Source: Desulfobulbaceae bacterium UBA2262
GTDB taxonomy: Bacteria > Desulfobacterota > Desulfobulbia > Desulfobulbales > Desulfurivibrionaceae
Assembly (NCBI GenBank): GCA_002347185.1
Contig: DDXK01000049.1
Coordinates: 1 to 49,613, forward strand
DNA: 49,613 nt
Reading direction: 5' to 3'
Part shown: positions 42,809-49,613 of the stretch, piece by piece
How positions within the stretch are numbered: position 1 is the stretch's first letter
How the letters are laid out: each line of letters opens with the position of its first letter
Program-made: the position numbers and the translations under genes
Notes under the pieces: generated by a model
Seen by the model: only the letters and a program-made list of their open reading frames with translations
What the model was told of the DNA's origin: nothing
Databases searched by the model: none

Positions 42809-43117
42809 TTACTTCTTGACGTGGCAGCCGTCACACTTGACCGGACCCTGGTTCTTGGCCTTGTGGCAGCCCTGGCACAGTGCATGGCCATTCTTCATGG
42901 TCCACTTCTTGTCGGCCGGGAAGTCGGCGCTCTTGTGGCAGACGTCGCATTCCATGTTGCCCTGGTGCTTGATGTGCGGGAAGATGGAGGGCTTCTTGGC
43001 TGCTTCGGTCTGCAGGGTGATTTCTGCCGGACCCTTGTCTTCGGCAAAGGAGCTGCCGGCTACGGCGAGGCCAAACACAAGAGCGAAAGCGGTGGAGCAG
43101 ATAATGGTCTTTTTCAT
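42809..43117 (-). CDS. c7-like trihaem cytochrome c3 family protein
   Basis: 102 residues from ATG 43117 (GAGGAGAAGGAAG upstream); the ATG 15 bp before is less well placed. Signal peptide cleaved near SFA-ED (residue 25). CxxCH sites at 57-61, 81-85 and 95-99, and His48/His51 (FPHIKH) as probable axial ligands, match cytochrome c7/c3. A small periplasmic electron carrier. It has its own promoter (43188-43215) and a strong terminator. Confidence 0.92.
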   Translation of the reverse strand: MKKTIICSTAFALVFGLAVAGSSFAEDKGPAEITLQTEAAKKPSIFPHIKHQGNMECDVCHKSADFPADKKWTMKNGHALCQGCHKAKNQGPVKCDGCHVKK

Positions 43118-43187
43118 CTTCCTTCTCCTCAATATTGGTTTGTGATTTGGATCTCAATGAATCCATATTCAGTTACAAATGACGTTT

Positions 43188-43215
43188 TATATACACAAGG
43201 GCAATGGCTTGTCAA
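43188..43215 (-). promoter_or_regulatory. Promoter of c7-like cytochrome gene
   Basis: On the minus strand TTGACA and TATATA are 16 bp apart, with the ATG 71 bp downstream. Near-consensus, suggesting high expression. Confidence 0.65.
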
Positions 43216-43254
43216 GCAGGAAGAATTTCAGCTTTCGGAAGTTTTTTGCGCGGC

Positions 43255-44094
43255 TCAGCTGCCACCGTAGCTGTGCAGGCCTGCGAGCAGATAGTTGACG
43301 CCATAATAGGTGAACATCACCGAGACAAAGCCGAAAATGGCAAACCAGGCAATGCGTTTTCCACCCCAGCCTCTGGTGAAACGGGCATGCAGGGCCGCGG
43401 CATAGACAAACCAGGTGATCAGCGACCAGGTTTCCTTGGGATCCCAGCTCCAGTAAGTCCCCCAAGCCGAGTTGGCCCAGACCGCGCCGGTGATGATGCC
43501 GGCAGAGAGCCAGAGAAAGCCGAAAACCAGAGTTTTGTGAATGATGTCATCTATCACCTTCAGGTCCGGCAGGCTGGCGATAAGGGCGCCCCCCGAGCCG
43601 GATTGCTCGCGCCAGTCTTTGATCAGGTACATGATGGCAAACCCAGAGGCTACGGCAAAGGCGGCGTAGCCGATGAAGCAGGTAACCACATGGGCGATGA
43701 GCCAGTTGCTCTGCAGGGCGGGAATGAGGGGCTTGATGTCCTGGTTTTTCAGGCCGGCGAGGCCCATGGCCATGGCGGCAAAGGGCATGGCAAAGGCCCC
43801 GAGGATCTTGTTTTTGTACTTCAGCTCTATGCCAAGGTAGAGTATGCCAATCGACCAGGCAAAAAAGACCAGCGATTCGTACATGTTGGAGAGCGGCGCG
43901 TAGCCGATGCCCATCTGGTGCGATTCGTACCAGCGCATGCCGATGCCGGCCGTATTGATGAGAAAGCCGGCCAGGGTCACCAGTGTGGCGGTGAGGCCAA
44001 GCTTTTTTGCCCGGAAAACAAAGATGGAAATGTAGAGCACTGCGGAAAGCAGGTAGGCAAAGGTCGTGATTCCGAGAAGTTGCGAGCTGTTCAT
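43255..44094 (-). CDS. ccsB: Cytochrome c biogenesis protein CcsB (CcsA/ResC type)
   Basis: 279 residues, about eight membrane helices. The haem-handling Trp-rich motif WGTYWSWDPKETWSLITW is near residue 220. Conserved His residues lie in the flanking helices. With Ccs1/ResB it forms the system II synthase that carries haem out and attaches it to CxxCH motifs. Lies 9 bp after the resB-like gene on the same strand. The nearby trihaem cytochromes are natural clients. Confidence 0.93.
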   Translation of the reverse strand: MNSSQLLGITTFAYLLSAVLYISIFVFRAKKLGLTATLVTLAGFLINTAGIGMRWYESHQMGIGYAPLSNMYESLVFFAWSIGILYLGIELKYKNKILGAFAMPFAAMAMGLAGLKNQDIKPLIPALQSNWLIAHVVTCFIGYAAFAVASGFAIMYLIKDWREQSGSGGALIASLPDLKVIDDIIHKTLVFGFLWLSAGIITGAVWANSAWGTYWSWDPKETWSLITWFVYAAALHARFTRGWGGKRIAWFAIFGFVSVMFTYYGVNYLLAGLHSYGGS

Positions 44095-44103
44095 GGTTGC
44101 TCC

Positions 44104-45453
44104 TCAAGCGTTTTGAAATACGTCGTTTTTTTCAAAGCGCTCGGTAAGCGCTGCAAAGTCCTTGTCAAACCCGATTTTGTTCTTGCTGCTTGCCCCGCAG
44201 AGCAGGATTCGAGAATTCCCTGCTTCCTCGGTAATATATACCCAAATGCGTCGGTGGGAAAGGAAGAAGGCGACATAAAGGCCTATGAGCATCAGGCTGC
44301 AACCGAAATAGACGACCCAGACCCCGGGATCCTTGGCAACCTGGAGGCCGGTGGCATAGAGCTGGCGGACGGTAATTTCGTACTCGGCGTCCTGACGGGA
44401 AAGGCTTTGCGTCGATTTGTCCTCCATCCACAAGGTGGCGGGATCCCCCTGGCCGTCGGAAAACCAGAATTTGACGTGGCTTACGTCGCCCATGCGGCTG
44501 CGCGCCTGCTGGTTGATGAGGCCGAACTCAATGTCCGTTCCGGCCCAGCTTATCTTCTTGCCGTAGGGAATCTGAAAGTCCTCGCTGGCGTTGCTGGTTT
44601 TGTTGGTGATGGTCACCCCGAAGCCCTGCATGGGCTGGTAGCTGGACTGGTAAAAGGTGATGCCCCGGTAGTCGAGCGGGTCGTTGACAATAATGGGCCT
44701 GGTCATGGGGGCGGCGAGGGCAGAATCCCGTACCGTGAGGACAGAACGATACTCCCTGGGTGTGTGGCCGTCGTCGTAATAGGTGACGCTGAACTGGTCG
44801 CAGGCGACGTTGAAGCCAAGCGGGATCGGTTTTTCGCTACCGTATTCATATACGGTGTCCGTGGAGGAGCCCTCGGGAATCATGACGCTCGCCTTGAAGC
44901 CTGCTGCGGAGCCGATGATGGCCCCGGCGAAAATAATGAGGATGCTCAGGTGTACGGCATAGACACCCAGTCTGCTCCAGGCCCCCTTTTGTGAAAAGAG
45001 GAGGGTGCCGTTTGTTTTTTCTTCCATCTGGCTGGGCCAACCCGCCTCCTTGAGTTGGGCGGCCACTCTCTGCGTCATTTCCTGCCGGGAGGCGCTGCCA
45101 TGAAATATCTTTCGGGTCGGCATTTTTTCCAGGCGATCGATGGGGGTGTCCAGATTGTTCATCACCACCATCTGCCAGACATTGGGGAGACGTTCGATGG
45201 TACAGACGATGAGATTGATGCTGAAGAGGAGGAGGAGAGCGGTGAACCACCATGAATTGTACATGTCGGGGACGTCGAGCAGCTGAAAAAATTGTGCTGT
45301 TTTCGGCCCGAAGTTCTGAATGTAAAATTCCGGAGGGTTCTTTTGCGGGATAATGGTCCCGATGATGGAGGTGGTGGCAAGAATCAGCAGGGTAATGAGT
45401 GCAAGCTTGACCGAAGCAAAAAAACTCCAGACCGCGTTTTCTGTTTTTTTCAT
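44104..45453 (-). CDS. resB: Cytochrome c biogenesis protein ResB/Ccs1
   Basis: 449 residues. Three N-terminal membrane helices (VKLALITLLILATTSIIGTI; WWFTALLLLFSINLIVC; AVHLSILIIFAGAIIGSAAG) are followed by a large periplasmic domain (about 185-370). A last helix (WVVYFGCSLMLIGLYVAFFL) and a cytoplasmic tail end it. The typical early motif TIIPQKN and YRGITFYQSSYQP are present. Partner of CcsB, first gene of the pair. Confidence 0.92.
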   Translation of the reverse strand: MKKTENAVWSFFASVKLALITLLILATTSIIGTIIPQKNPPEFYIQNFGPKTAQFFQLLDVPDMYNSWWFTALLLLFSINLIVCTIERLPNVWQMVVMNNLDTPIDRLEKMPTRKIFHGSASRQEMTQRVAAQLKEAGWPSQMEEKTNGTLLFSQKGAWSRLGVYAVHLSILIIFAGAIIGSAAGFKASVMIPEGSSTDTVYEYGSEKPIPLGFNVACDQFSVTYYDDGHTPREYRSVLTVRDSALAAPMTRPIIVNDPLDYRGITFYQSSYQPMQGFGVTITNKTSNASEDFQIPYGKKISWAGTDIEFGLINQQARSRMGDVSHVKFWFSDGQGDPATLWMEDKSTQSLSRQDAEYEITVRQLYATGLQVAKDPGVWVVYFGCSLMLIGLYVAFFLSHRRIWVYITEEAGNSRILLCGASSKNKIGFDKDFAALTERFEKNDVFQNA

Positions 45454-45885
45454 ATGCCCCTTTCTTTCATGGAAGAGAGAATTCGTGAACGGCTGCCAGT
45501 GTTGGGTACTTCTCTGTAATGTCTACTCTTGTTGCCAAGGCGCTGTCAACAGAAAACGCCCCACTTTTCTTGTGGATTTCCTTGTTGTTTTGGGGTGTTC
45601 CGGGGTTTGTCCTGCTTAGGCAATCCCATCCGTGCAAACGAAGGGTGAGGTGCTCGTCATTGCCATAGATGACACTGCTCCGGGAGAAAGGTTCATTTTT
45701 TTTGTTGAAGGGTCAATTCACCTTTGGGCACCGCCAAAAAAGAGAACAAAATGCTTGCCAACCATTTAGCGACGAGGTATAAATCCCCTTCTTCGGGAGC
45801 GTGGACAGCCTCCCGCTGGCAGGGTTTCACTCGTCATCTGTTTGTGGTTTTCGCCGGAAGCGGCATTGTATAAAGGAGTTCGGTC
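45454..45885. other. Intergenic between resB and rpmB
   Basis: About 430 bp with no convincing gene. Promoter signals for resB (minus strand) should be near 45460-45520 but no consensus pair stands out. The rpmB promoter is at 45755-45783 and is followed by a 100-nt leader with small hairpins (CCCTTCTTCGGGAG). Confidence 0.6.
45755..45783 (+). promoter_or_regulatory. Promoter of rpmB
   Basis: TTGCCA and TATAAA spaced 17 bp, about 100 bp before the ATG. Confidence 0.6.
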
Positions 45886-46080
45886 ATGTCTAAGAAATGC
45901 GATATTTGTGGGAAGGGTCCTGTCACCGGCAACAACGTGAGCCATGCCAACAACAAGAACAGAAGGCGCTGGCTGCCGAATCTGCAGCGGGTGAGAATGG
46001 CCACTTCGGGCGGCAATGCCCGTTATATCCGTGCCTGCACTCGTTGCATCCGTTCCGGTGCTGTGGTGAAAACCGCATAA
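45886..46080 (+). CDS. rpmB: 50S ribosomal protein L28
   Basis: 64 residues, full length: MSKKCDICGKGPVTGNNVSHANNKNRRRWLPNL. Two Cys pairs (CDIC near the start and CTRC near residue 52) make it the zinc-binding C+ form. AAGGAG upstream. Monocistronic between its own promoter and a strong terminator. Confidence 0.97.
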   Translation: MSKKCDICGKGPVTGNNVSHANNKNRRRWLPNLQRVRMATSGGNARYIRACTRCIRSGAVVKTA

Positions 46081-46101
46081 CAGGGCAGAAAAGGTATCAG
46101 G

Positions 46102-46135
46102 AAAAAAACGGCCCCCGCGGGGGCCGTTTTTTTTT
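46102..46135 (+). terminator. Rho-independent terminator after rpmB
   Basis: The GC palindrome ACGGCCCCCG / CGGGGGCCGT has an A-run before it and nine T after it. Symmetry lets it also serve the convergent rel transcript. Confidence 0.9.
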
Positions 46136-46153
46136 GTCCTTACCGGAACCGGC

Positions 46154-48313
46154 TCAAAGCCGTTTTGCCTCCATGACGCCGTCCAGTTGCTGCACATGTT
46201 GCAGCAGGCGCAGCAGGTGCTCGCGGCTGTTGATTTCGATGATGATGTTGATTTTCGCGAGTCCGCCTGCGCCGGAGGTGCTTGCTTCCAGGCTGAGGAT
46301 GTTGGCGTCGTCGCCGCTGATGGTGTTGCTCAGGCTGGCCAGCAGCCCCTTCTGGTCGTGGGCAATGATCTGAATCTGCGCCCGGTGGGTGGCCCTGATT
46401 TCTTCGGCCCAGTTGACGGCGATCAGACGTTGCTGGTCGGCGTTCTGCAGGTTGGGGCAGTGTCTCTTGTGTACCGAGATGCCGCGACCCGCGGTAATGA
46501 AGCCGACGATTTCGTCTCCTGGGACCGGCATGCAGCAGTGGCTGATCTTGGTGAGCACATCGTCGGCGCCATCCACGAGGATAATGTTTCCTTTGTCGGC
46601 TTTTCGCCTTTCCCTGGTCGGGACAAGCCCCGGCGTCGTTTCCTCAGGCAGTTCCTCGCGAATCTCCTCGGGCTGCAGGGACCTGATGATGGTATGCACC
46701 GGAATCTTGCCGGTGCCGACTTTGCGCATCAGCTCTTCCAGCGAGTTGCAGGAAAGTGACTTGAGTACTTCCTTGAGATGACCGGTCTTGATCATCTTTT
46801 TCAGGCTCAGGTCGTGCTTGCGCAGTTCCCGCTCGCAGAGTTCGCGGCCTACCTGCAGGGCTTTTTCTCGTTCCTCCTGATTGAGCCACTGCCGGATCCG
46901 GCTCTTGGCCCGGGCTGTTTTGACGATGCCGAGCCAGGAACGGTTCGGTGTCTGCTTGGGTGAGGTGATAATCTCCACCAGATCGCCGTTTTTCAGGATC
47001 GTTTTCAATTGTGCGATGTGGCCGTTGATCTTGGCGCCGGTGCAGTGGTTTCCGATTTCGGTGTGGATGCTGTAGGCAAAGTCGATGGGCGTGCTGCCCC
47101 GCGGGAACTCTTTGACCTCACCGTTGGGAGTCAGCACGAAGATATCCGCCTCGTAGAGCTCGCCCTTGACCGCGTCGAGGAACTCCTTGGGGTCCTCGAG
47201 CTCCTGCAGGGCATGGACCAGCTGCTTGAGCCACTTGAAGAGGCGGGCGTCCTTGCTGGTGATCGCTTTTCCTTCCTTGTAGGCCCAATGGGCGGCAATG
47301 CCCTCCTGGGCGACGCGGTCCATCTCTTCGGTGCGGATCTGTACCTCCATGAATTCCCCGTGCAGGCCAACCACCGAGGTGTGCAGGGATTGGTACATGT
47401 TCCCCTTGGGGGTGCTGATGAAGTCCTTGAAGCGGCCATCCACCGGCGGCCAGAGGGAGTGGATGATGCCCAGCGCCTCATAGCACTCCTTGACCGTATG
47501 GACGATGATTCGGAAGGCGACCTTGTCGTAGACCTTTTCCAGGGGGATGTTCTGGACGATCAATTTTTTGTAGATGCTGTACAGGTGCTTGGGGCGCCCC
47601 AGAACCCGGAAATCTCGCAGGCCGTGCTCGGAGAGTTTCCTGGTCAGCAGAGCCTTGACCTCCTCCACATAGGTTTCGCGGTCGGCCAGCGAGGTGCGGA
47701 TCTTGTTGGAGAGGTCTTCGTACTCTTCCGGGTGGAGGTAGGAAAAGGCGAGATCCTCGAGTTCCCGCTTGAGCCAGTCGATGCCGAGCCGGCTGGCCAG
47801 GGGGGCATACAGATCCATGGTATCCTGGGCGAATTCGATCTGCTTGCTGCGCGCCACATAGCGCAGGGATTGCATGTCGTGCAGCCTGTCCGCCAGTTGC
47901 ACCAGGAGAACCCGGATGTCTGAGGACATGGCCAGCAGCATCTTGCGAATGTTTTCCGCCTGGTAGGCCAGCTTGCTGTTGAACTGAACCCCGGTGATCC
48001 TGGTCGCGCCCTTGATGATATTGGTGATGTCCTCCCCGAACTTGCCGAGGAGCAGCTTTTCGGTCTCCCTGATGTTCTCCGACCGCTTCAGGACGCCATG
48101 CAGCAGGCCCGCGCAGAGGGTGGGGACATCAAGGCGCATGGTGGCCAGAATGTCGGTGACCATCAGGGCATGGTAGAGGTAGGGCCGTCCGGAGAGGCGG
48201 TGCTTGCCCGAGTAGATCTCCTCGGCAAAGGCGTACGCCTCCCGGAGGGGGGTGAGATCTTCCTCGGGCATGTAGCCCTTGGCGGTTTCAAGTATCGATT
48301 CTATGCTGACCAT
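46154..48313 (-). CDS. Rel/SpoT-family (p)ppGpp synthetase with degenerate hydrolase site
   Basis: 719 residues, full RSH length. The N-terminal HD hydrolase domain keeps the first His region (GKHRLSGRPYLYH) and Asp142 (LADRLHD). However, the HD pair reads His72-Gly73, and the following Glu-Asp reads Lys76-Arg77 (LLHGVLKRSEN), so hydrolysis should be lost. The synthetase domain looks intact: GRPKHLYSIYKK, the RFKD motif, NMYQSLHTSVVG and EVQIRTEEMDR. TGS (ADIFVLTPNGEVKEFPRG), a zinc-finger-like CCMPVPGD and a C-terminal ACT follow. It starts 29 bp after proS, same strand, so an operon is likely. A second RSH hydrolase should exist elsewhere. Confidence 0.93.
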   Translation of the reverse strand: MVSIESILETAKGYMPEEDLTPLREAYAFAEEIYSGKHRLSGRPYLYHALMVTDILATMRLDVPTLCAGLLHGVLKRSENIRETEKLLLGKFGEDITNIIKGATRITGVQFNSKLAYQAENIRKMLLAMSSDIRVLLVQLADRLHDMQSLRYVARSKQIEFAQDTMDLYAPLASRLGIDWLKRELEDLAFSYLHPEEYEDLSNKIRTSLADRETYVEEVKALLTRKLSEHGLRDFRVLGRPKHLYSIYKKLIVQNIPLEKVYDKVAFRIIVHTVKECYEALGIIHSLWPPVDGRFKDFISTPKGNMYQSLHTSVVGLHGEFMEVQIRTEEMDRVAQEGIAAHWAYKEGKAITSKDARLFKWLKQLVHALQELEDPKEFLDAVKGELYEADIFVLTPNGEVKEFPRGSTPIDFAYSIHTEIGNHCTGAKINGHIAQLKTILKNGDLVEIITSPKQTPNRSWLGIVKTARAKSRIRQWLNQEEREKALQVGRELCERELRKHDLSLKKMIKTGHLKEVLKSLSCNSLEELMRKVGTGKIPVHTIIRSLQPEEIREELPEETTPGLVPTRERRKADKGNIILVDGADDVLTKISHCCMPVPGDEIVGFITAGRGISVHKRHCPNLQNADQQRLIAVNWAEEIRATHRAQIQIIAHDQKGLLASLSNTISGDDANILSLEASTSGAGGLAKINIIIEINSREHLLRLLQHVQQLDGVMEAKRL

Positions 48314-48342
48314 GAGCGCGAGCGAAGTGCCGCTGGAAAGGA

Positions 48343-49613
48343 TCAGGCTGGCGAAGCGAGGGCGGCCATGATCAGCGCCACCAGCTTGGGGCCGGCTTCG
48401 GCAAGGGGGAGGCTCATGGTCTCGCCCGTGGCCCGGTTCCTGATCTCCACCAGCCCCTTTTCGCTGAAGTTCTTGCCCACCATGACCCGGTAGGGAATGC
48501 CGATGAGGTCGGCGTCCTTGAACTTGCTGCCCGGCCGTTCGTCGCGATCGTCCAGCAAGACCTCGATGCCTGCCTTCTGGAGGCTCTCGTACAGCTCGTT
48601 GCTGGCCGTGGTGATTGCTTCGTCCTTGGGGGAAAGATTGAGGAGGATCACCTGGAAGGGGGCGATGGGCAGCGGGAAGATGATACCGTCCTTGTCGTGG
48701 TTCTGTTCAATGGCCGCGGCAACTGTGCGGCTGACGCCGATGCCGTAGCAGCCCATGATGAAAACCTGCTCCGTGCCCTGGCTGTCCAGGAAGGTTGCCT
48801 TGAGCGCCTCGCTGTACTTGGTGCCCAGTTTGAAGATATGGCCTACCTCAATGCCGCGGGTCAGCTCCAGGCTGCCGCCGCAGGCGGGGCAGGAGTCCTC
48901 GGCGGTGACCTGGCGGAGGTCGGTGATGGTGGGCACCGTGAAATCGCGGCCCAGGTTGGCGTTCGTGAAGTGGAAGTTCTTTTCGTTGGCGCCGATGGCG
49001 AAGTTGTGCATCCGGGAAAGCTCCCGGTCGGCGATCAGGGGGATTTTGAGGCCGATCGGGCCGAGGTAGCCGCTGGGCACACCGGTGGCGTCGAAAACCT
49101 CCTTGTCCTCGGCAAGGCGAAGGTTGTCGGTGTTCACTCCCAGGGCGTTGGCGAGCTTGACGTTCTGCACCTCGTGGTCGCCGCGGAGCAGCACGGCCAC
49201 CGGCTTGTCGTCCGCCATGTAGATCATTGTTTTTACAAGTTGTTTCGGAGAGATACCTAAGAATTCGGTGACTGCAGACACCTTCTTCTTGCCAGGGGTC
49301 TCCGCCCTGGTCAAGGCGGCAAGAGCAGGGCCGGGCTCCGGTTCGCTCTCCCGGCAGCGGGCTTTTTCCATGTTGGCCGCATAGGAGCATTCCTTGCAGA
49401 TGACAATGGTGTCTTCACCGGTGGCGGCCAACACCATGAATTCATGGGAGAAGCTGCCGCCGATGGTGCCGGTGTCCGCTTCCACGGCGCGGAAGGCCAG
49501 GCCGCAGCGGGTAAAGATCCGGTGGTAGGCCTCGTGCATCTTCCGGTAGGTTTCGTCCGCCCCTTCCTCCGTGGCGTCGAAGCTGTAGCCGTCCTTCATG
49601 ATGAACTCGCGGC
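48343..49613 (-). CDS. proS: Prolyl-tRNA synthetase, bacterial type (5' end outside window)
   Basis: At least 423 residues of the C-terminal part; the frame is open to the window edge (REFIMKDGYSFDATEE, class II motif 2 region). The bacterial insertion editing domain (YbaK-like) spans the middle (TVTEFLGISPKQLVKTMIYMADDKPVAVLLRGDHEVQ-like region). Then come motif 3 with GCYGIGVSRTVAAAIEQNHD and the C-terminal anticodon-binding domain (RDERPGSKFKDADLIGIPYRVMVG). Charges tRNA-Pro in the cytoplasm. Upstream partner of the rel gene. Confidence 0.95.
   Translation of the reverse strand, partial: REFIMKDGYSFDATEEGADETYRKMHEAYHRIFTRCGLAFRAVEADTGTIGGSFSHEFMVLAATGEDTIVICKECSYAANMEKARCRESEPEPGPALAALTRAETPGKKKVSAVTEFLGISPKQLVKTMIYMADDKPVAVLLRGDHEVQNVKLANALGVNTDNLRLAEDKEVFDATGVPSGYLGPIGLKIPLIADRELSRMHNFAIGANEKNFHFTNANLGRDFTVPTITDLRQVTAEDSCPACGGSLELTRGIEVGHIFKLGTKYSEALKATFLDSQGTEQVFIMGCYGIGVSRTVAAAIEQNHDKDGIIFPLPIAPFQVILLNLSPKDEAITTASNELYESLQKAGIEVLLDDRDERPGSKFKDADLIGIPYRVMVGKNFSEKGLVEIRNRATGETMSLPLAEAGPKLVALIMAALASPA

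Noticed and set aside
46102..46135. Repeat array or CRISPR-like element
   Set aside because: It is a single GC palindrome with A- and T-runs, a terminator. No regularly spaced repeats were seen anywhere in the window.

Overview
The window (GC-rich, about 60%) looks like chromosome of a strictly respiring Desulfobacterota organism, most likely a Desulfobulbales-type sulfate or sulfur reducer. This is inferred from multihaem cytochromes c, NrfD/PsrC membrane subunits, a Tat-exported four-cluster ferredoxin, system II (Ccs) cytochrome c maturation, PAS-rich sigma-54 activators and a C+ type L28. No species is claimed.

Layout. 1-6.1 kb, all on the minus strand: a partial ArsP/YraQ-type permease with its ArsR repressor, an unusual soluble protein joining two degenerate AAA modules to an intact FtsH-like zinc protease, and a LemA-TPM-TPM membrane operon. 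6.3-21.9 kb: a probable 15.6-kb integrative island in the 3' end of tRNA-Arg(CCT). A P4-type integrase lies beside the tRNA, a tRNA-end-like sequence lies at the far end, and an identical 17-mer with GTTGCCCC(C) repeats occurs near both ends. Its cargo is a second tyrosine recombinase with AlpA-like and HTH/zinc-ribbon genes, two unrecognised proteins, a complete type I restriction-modification system (hsdM-hsdS-hsdR), a YgjP-like metallopeptidase and umuDC. 22-32.8 kb, housekeeping and signalling: a hybrid sensor kinase, the bifunctional NAD(P)H-hydrate repair enzyme, two CBS proteins, a PabB-PabC fusion and a class A penicillin-binding protein.

33.5-45.5 kb is the most interesting part. Two paralogous NrfD-type quinol/quinone membrane proteins, each followed by a paralogous MerR-type regulator with a conserved C-x5-C-x7-C cluster, flank a Tat-signal 4x[4Fe-4S] ferredoxin and a trihaem cytochrome c. 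A second trihaem c7-like cytochrome and ccsB/ccs1 follow. A sigma-54 activator with three exact-length 115-residue PAS repeats, each with C-x8-C-x3-C, sits inside the locus. There is no catalytic molybdopterin subunit in view. I infer a redox-regulated quinone-to-periplasm electron transfer module resembling the J-O-P part of Dsr complexes in composition only. Micro-ORFs, palindromes and terminators decorate the leaders. 45.8-49.6 kb: rpmB, a Rel/SpoT protein whose hydrolase HD motif is lost, and the partial proS gene.
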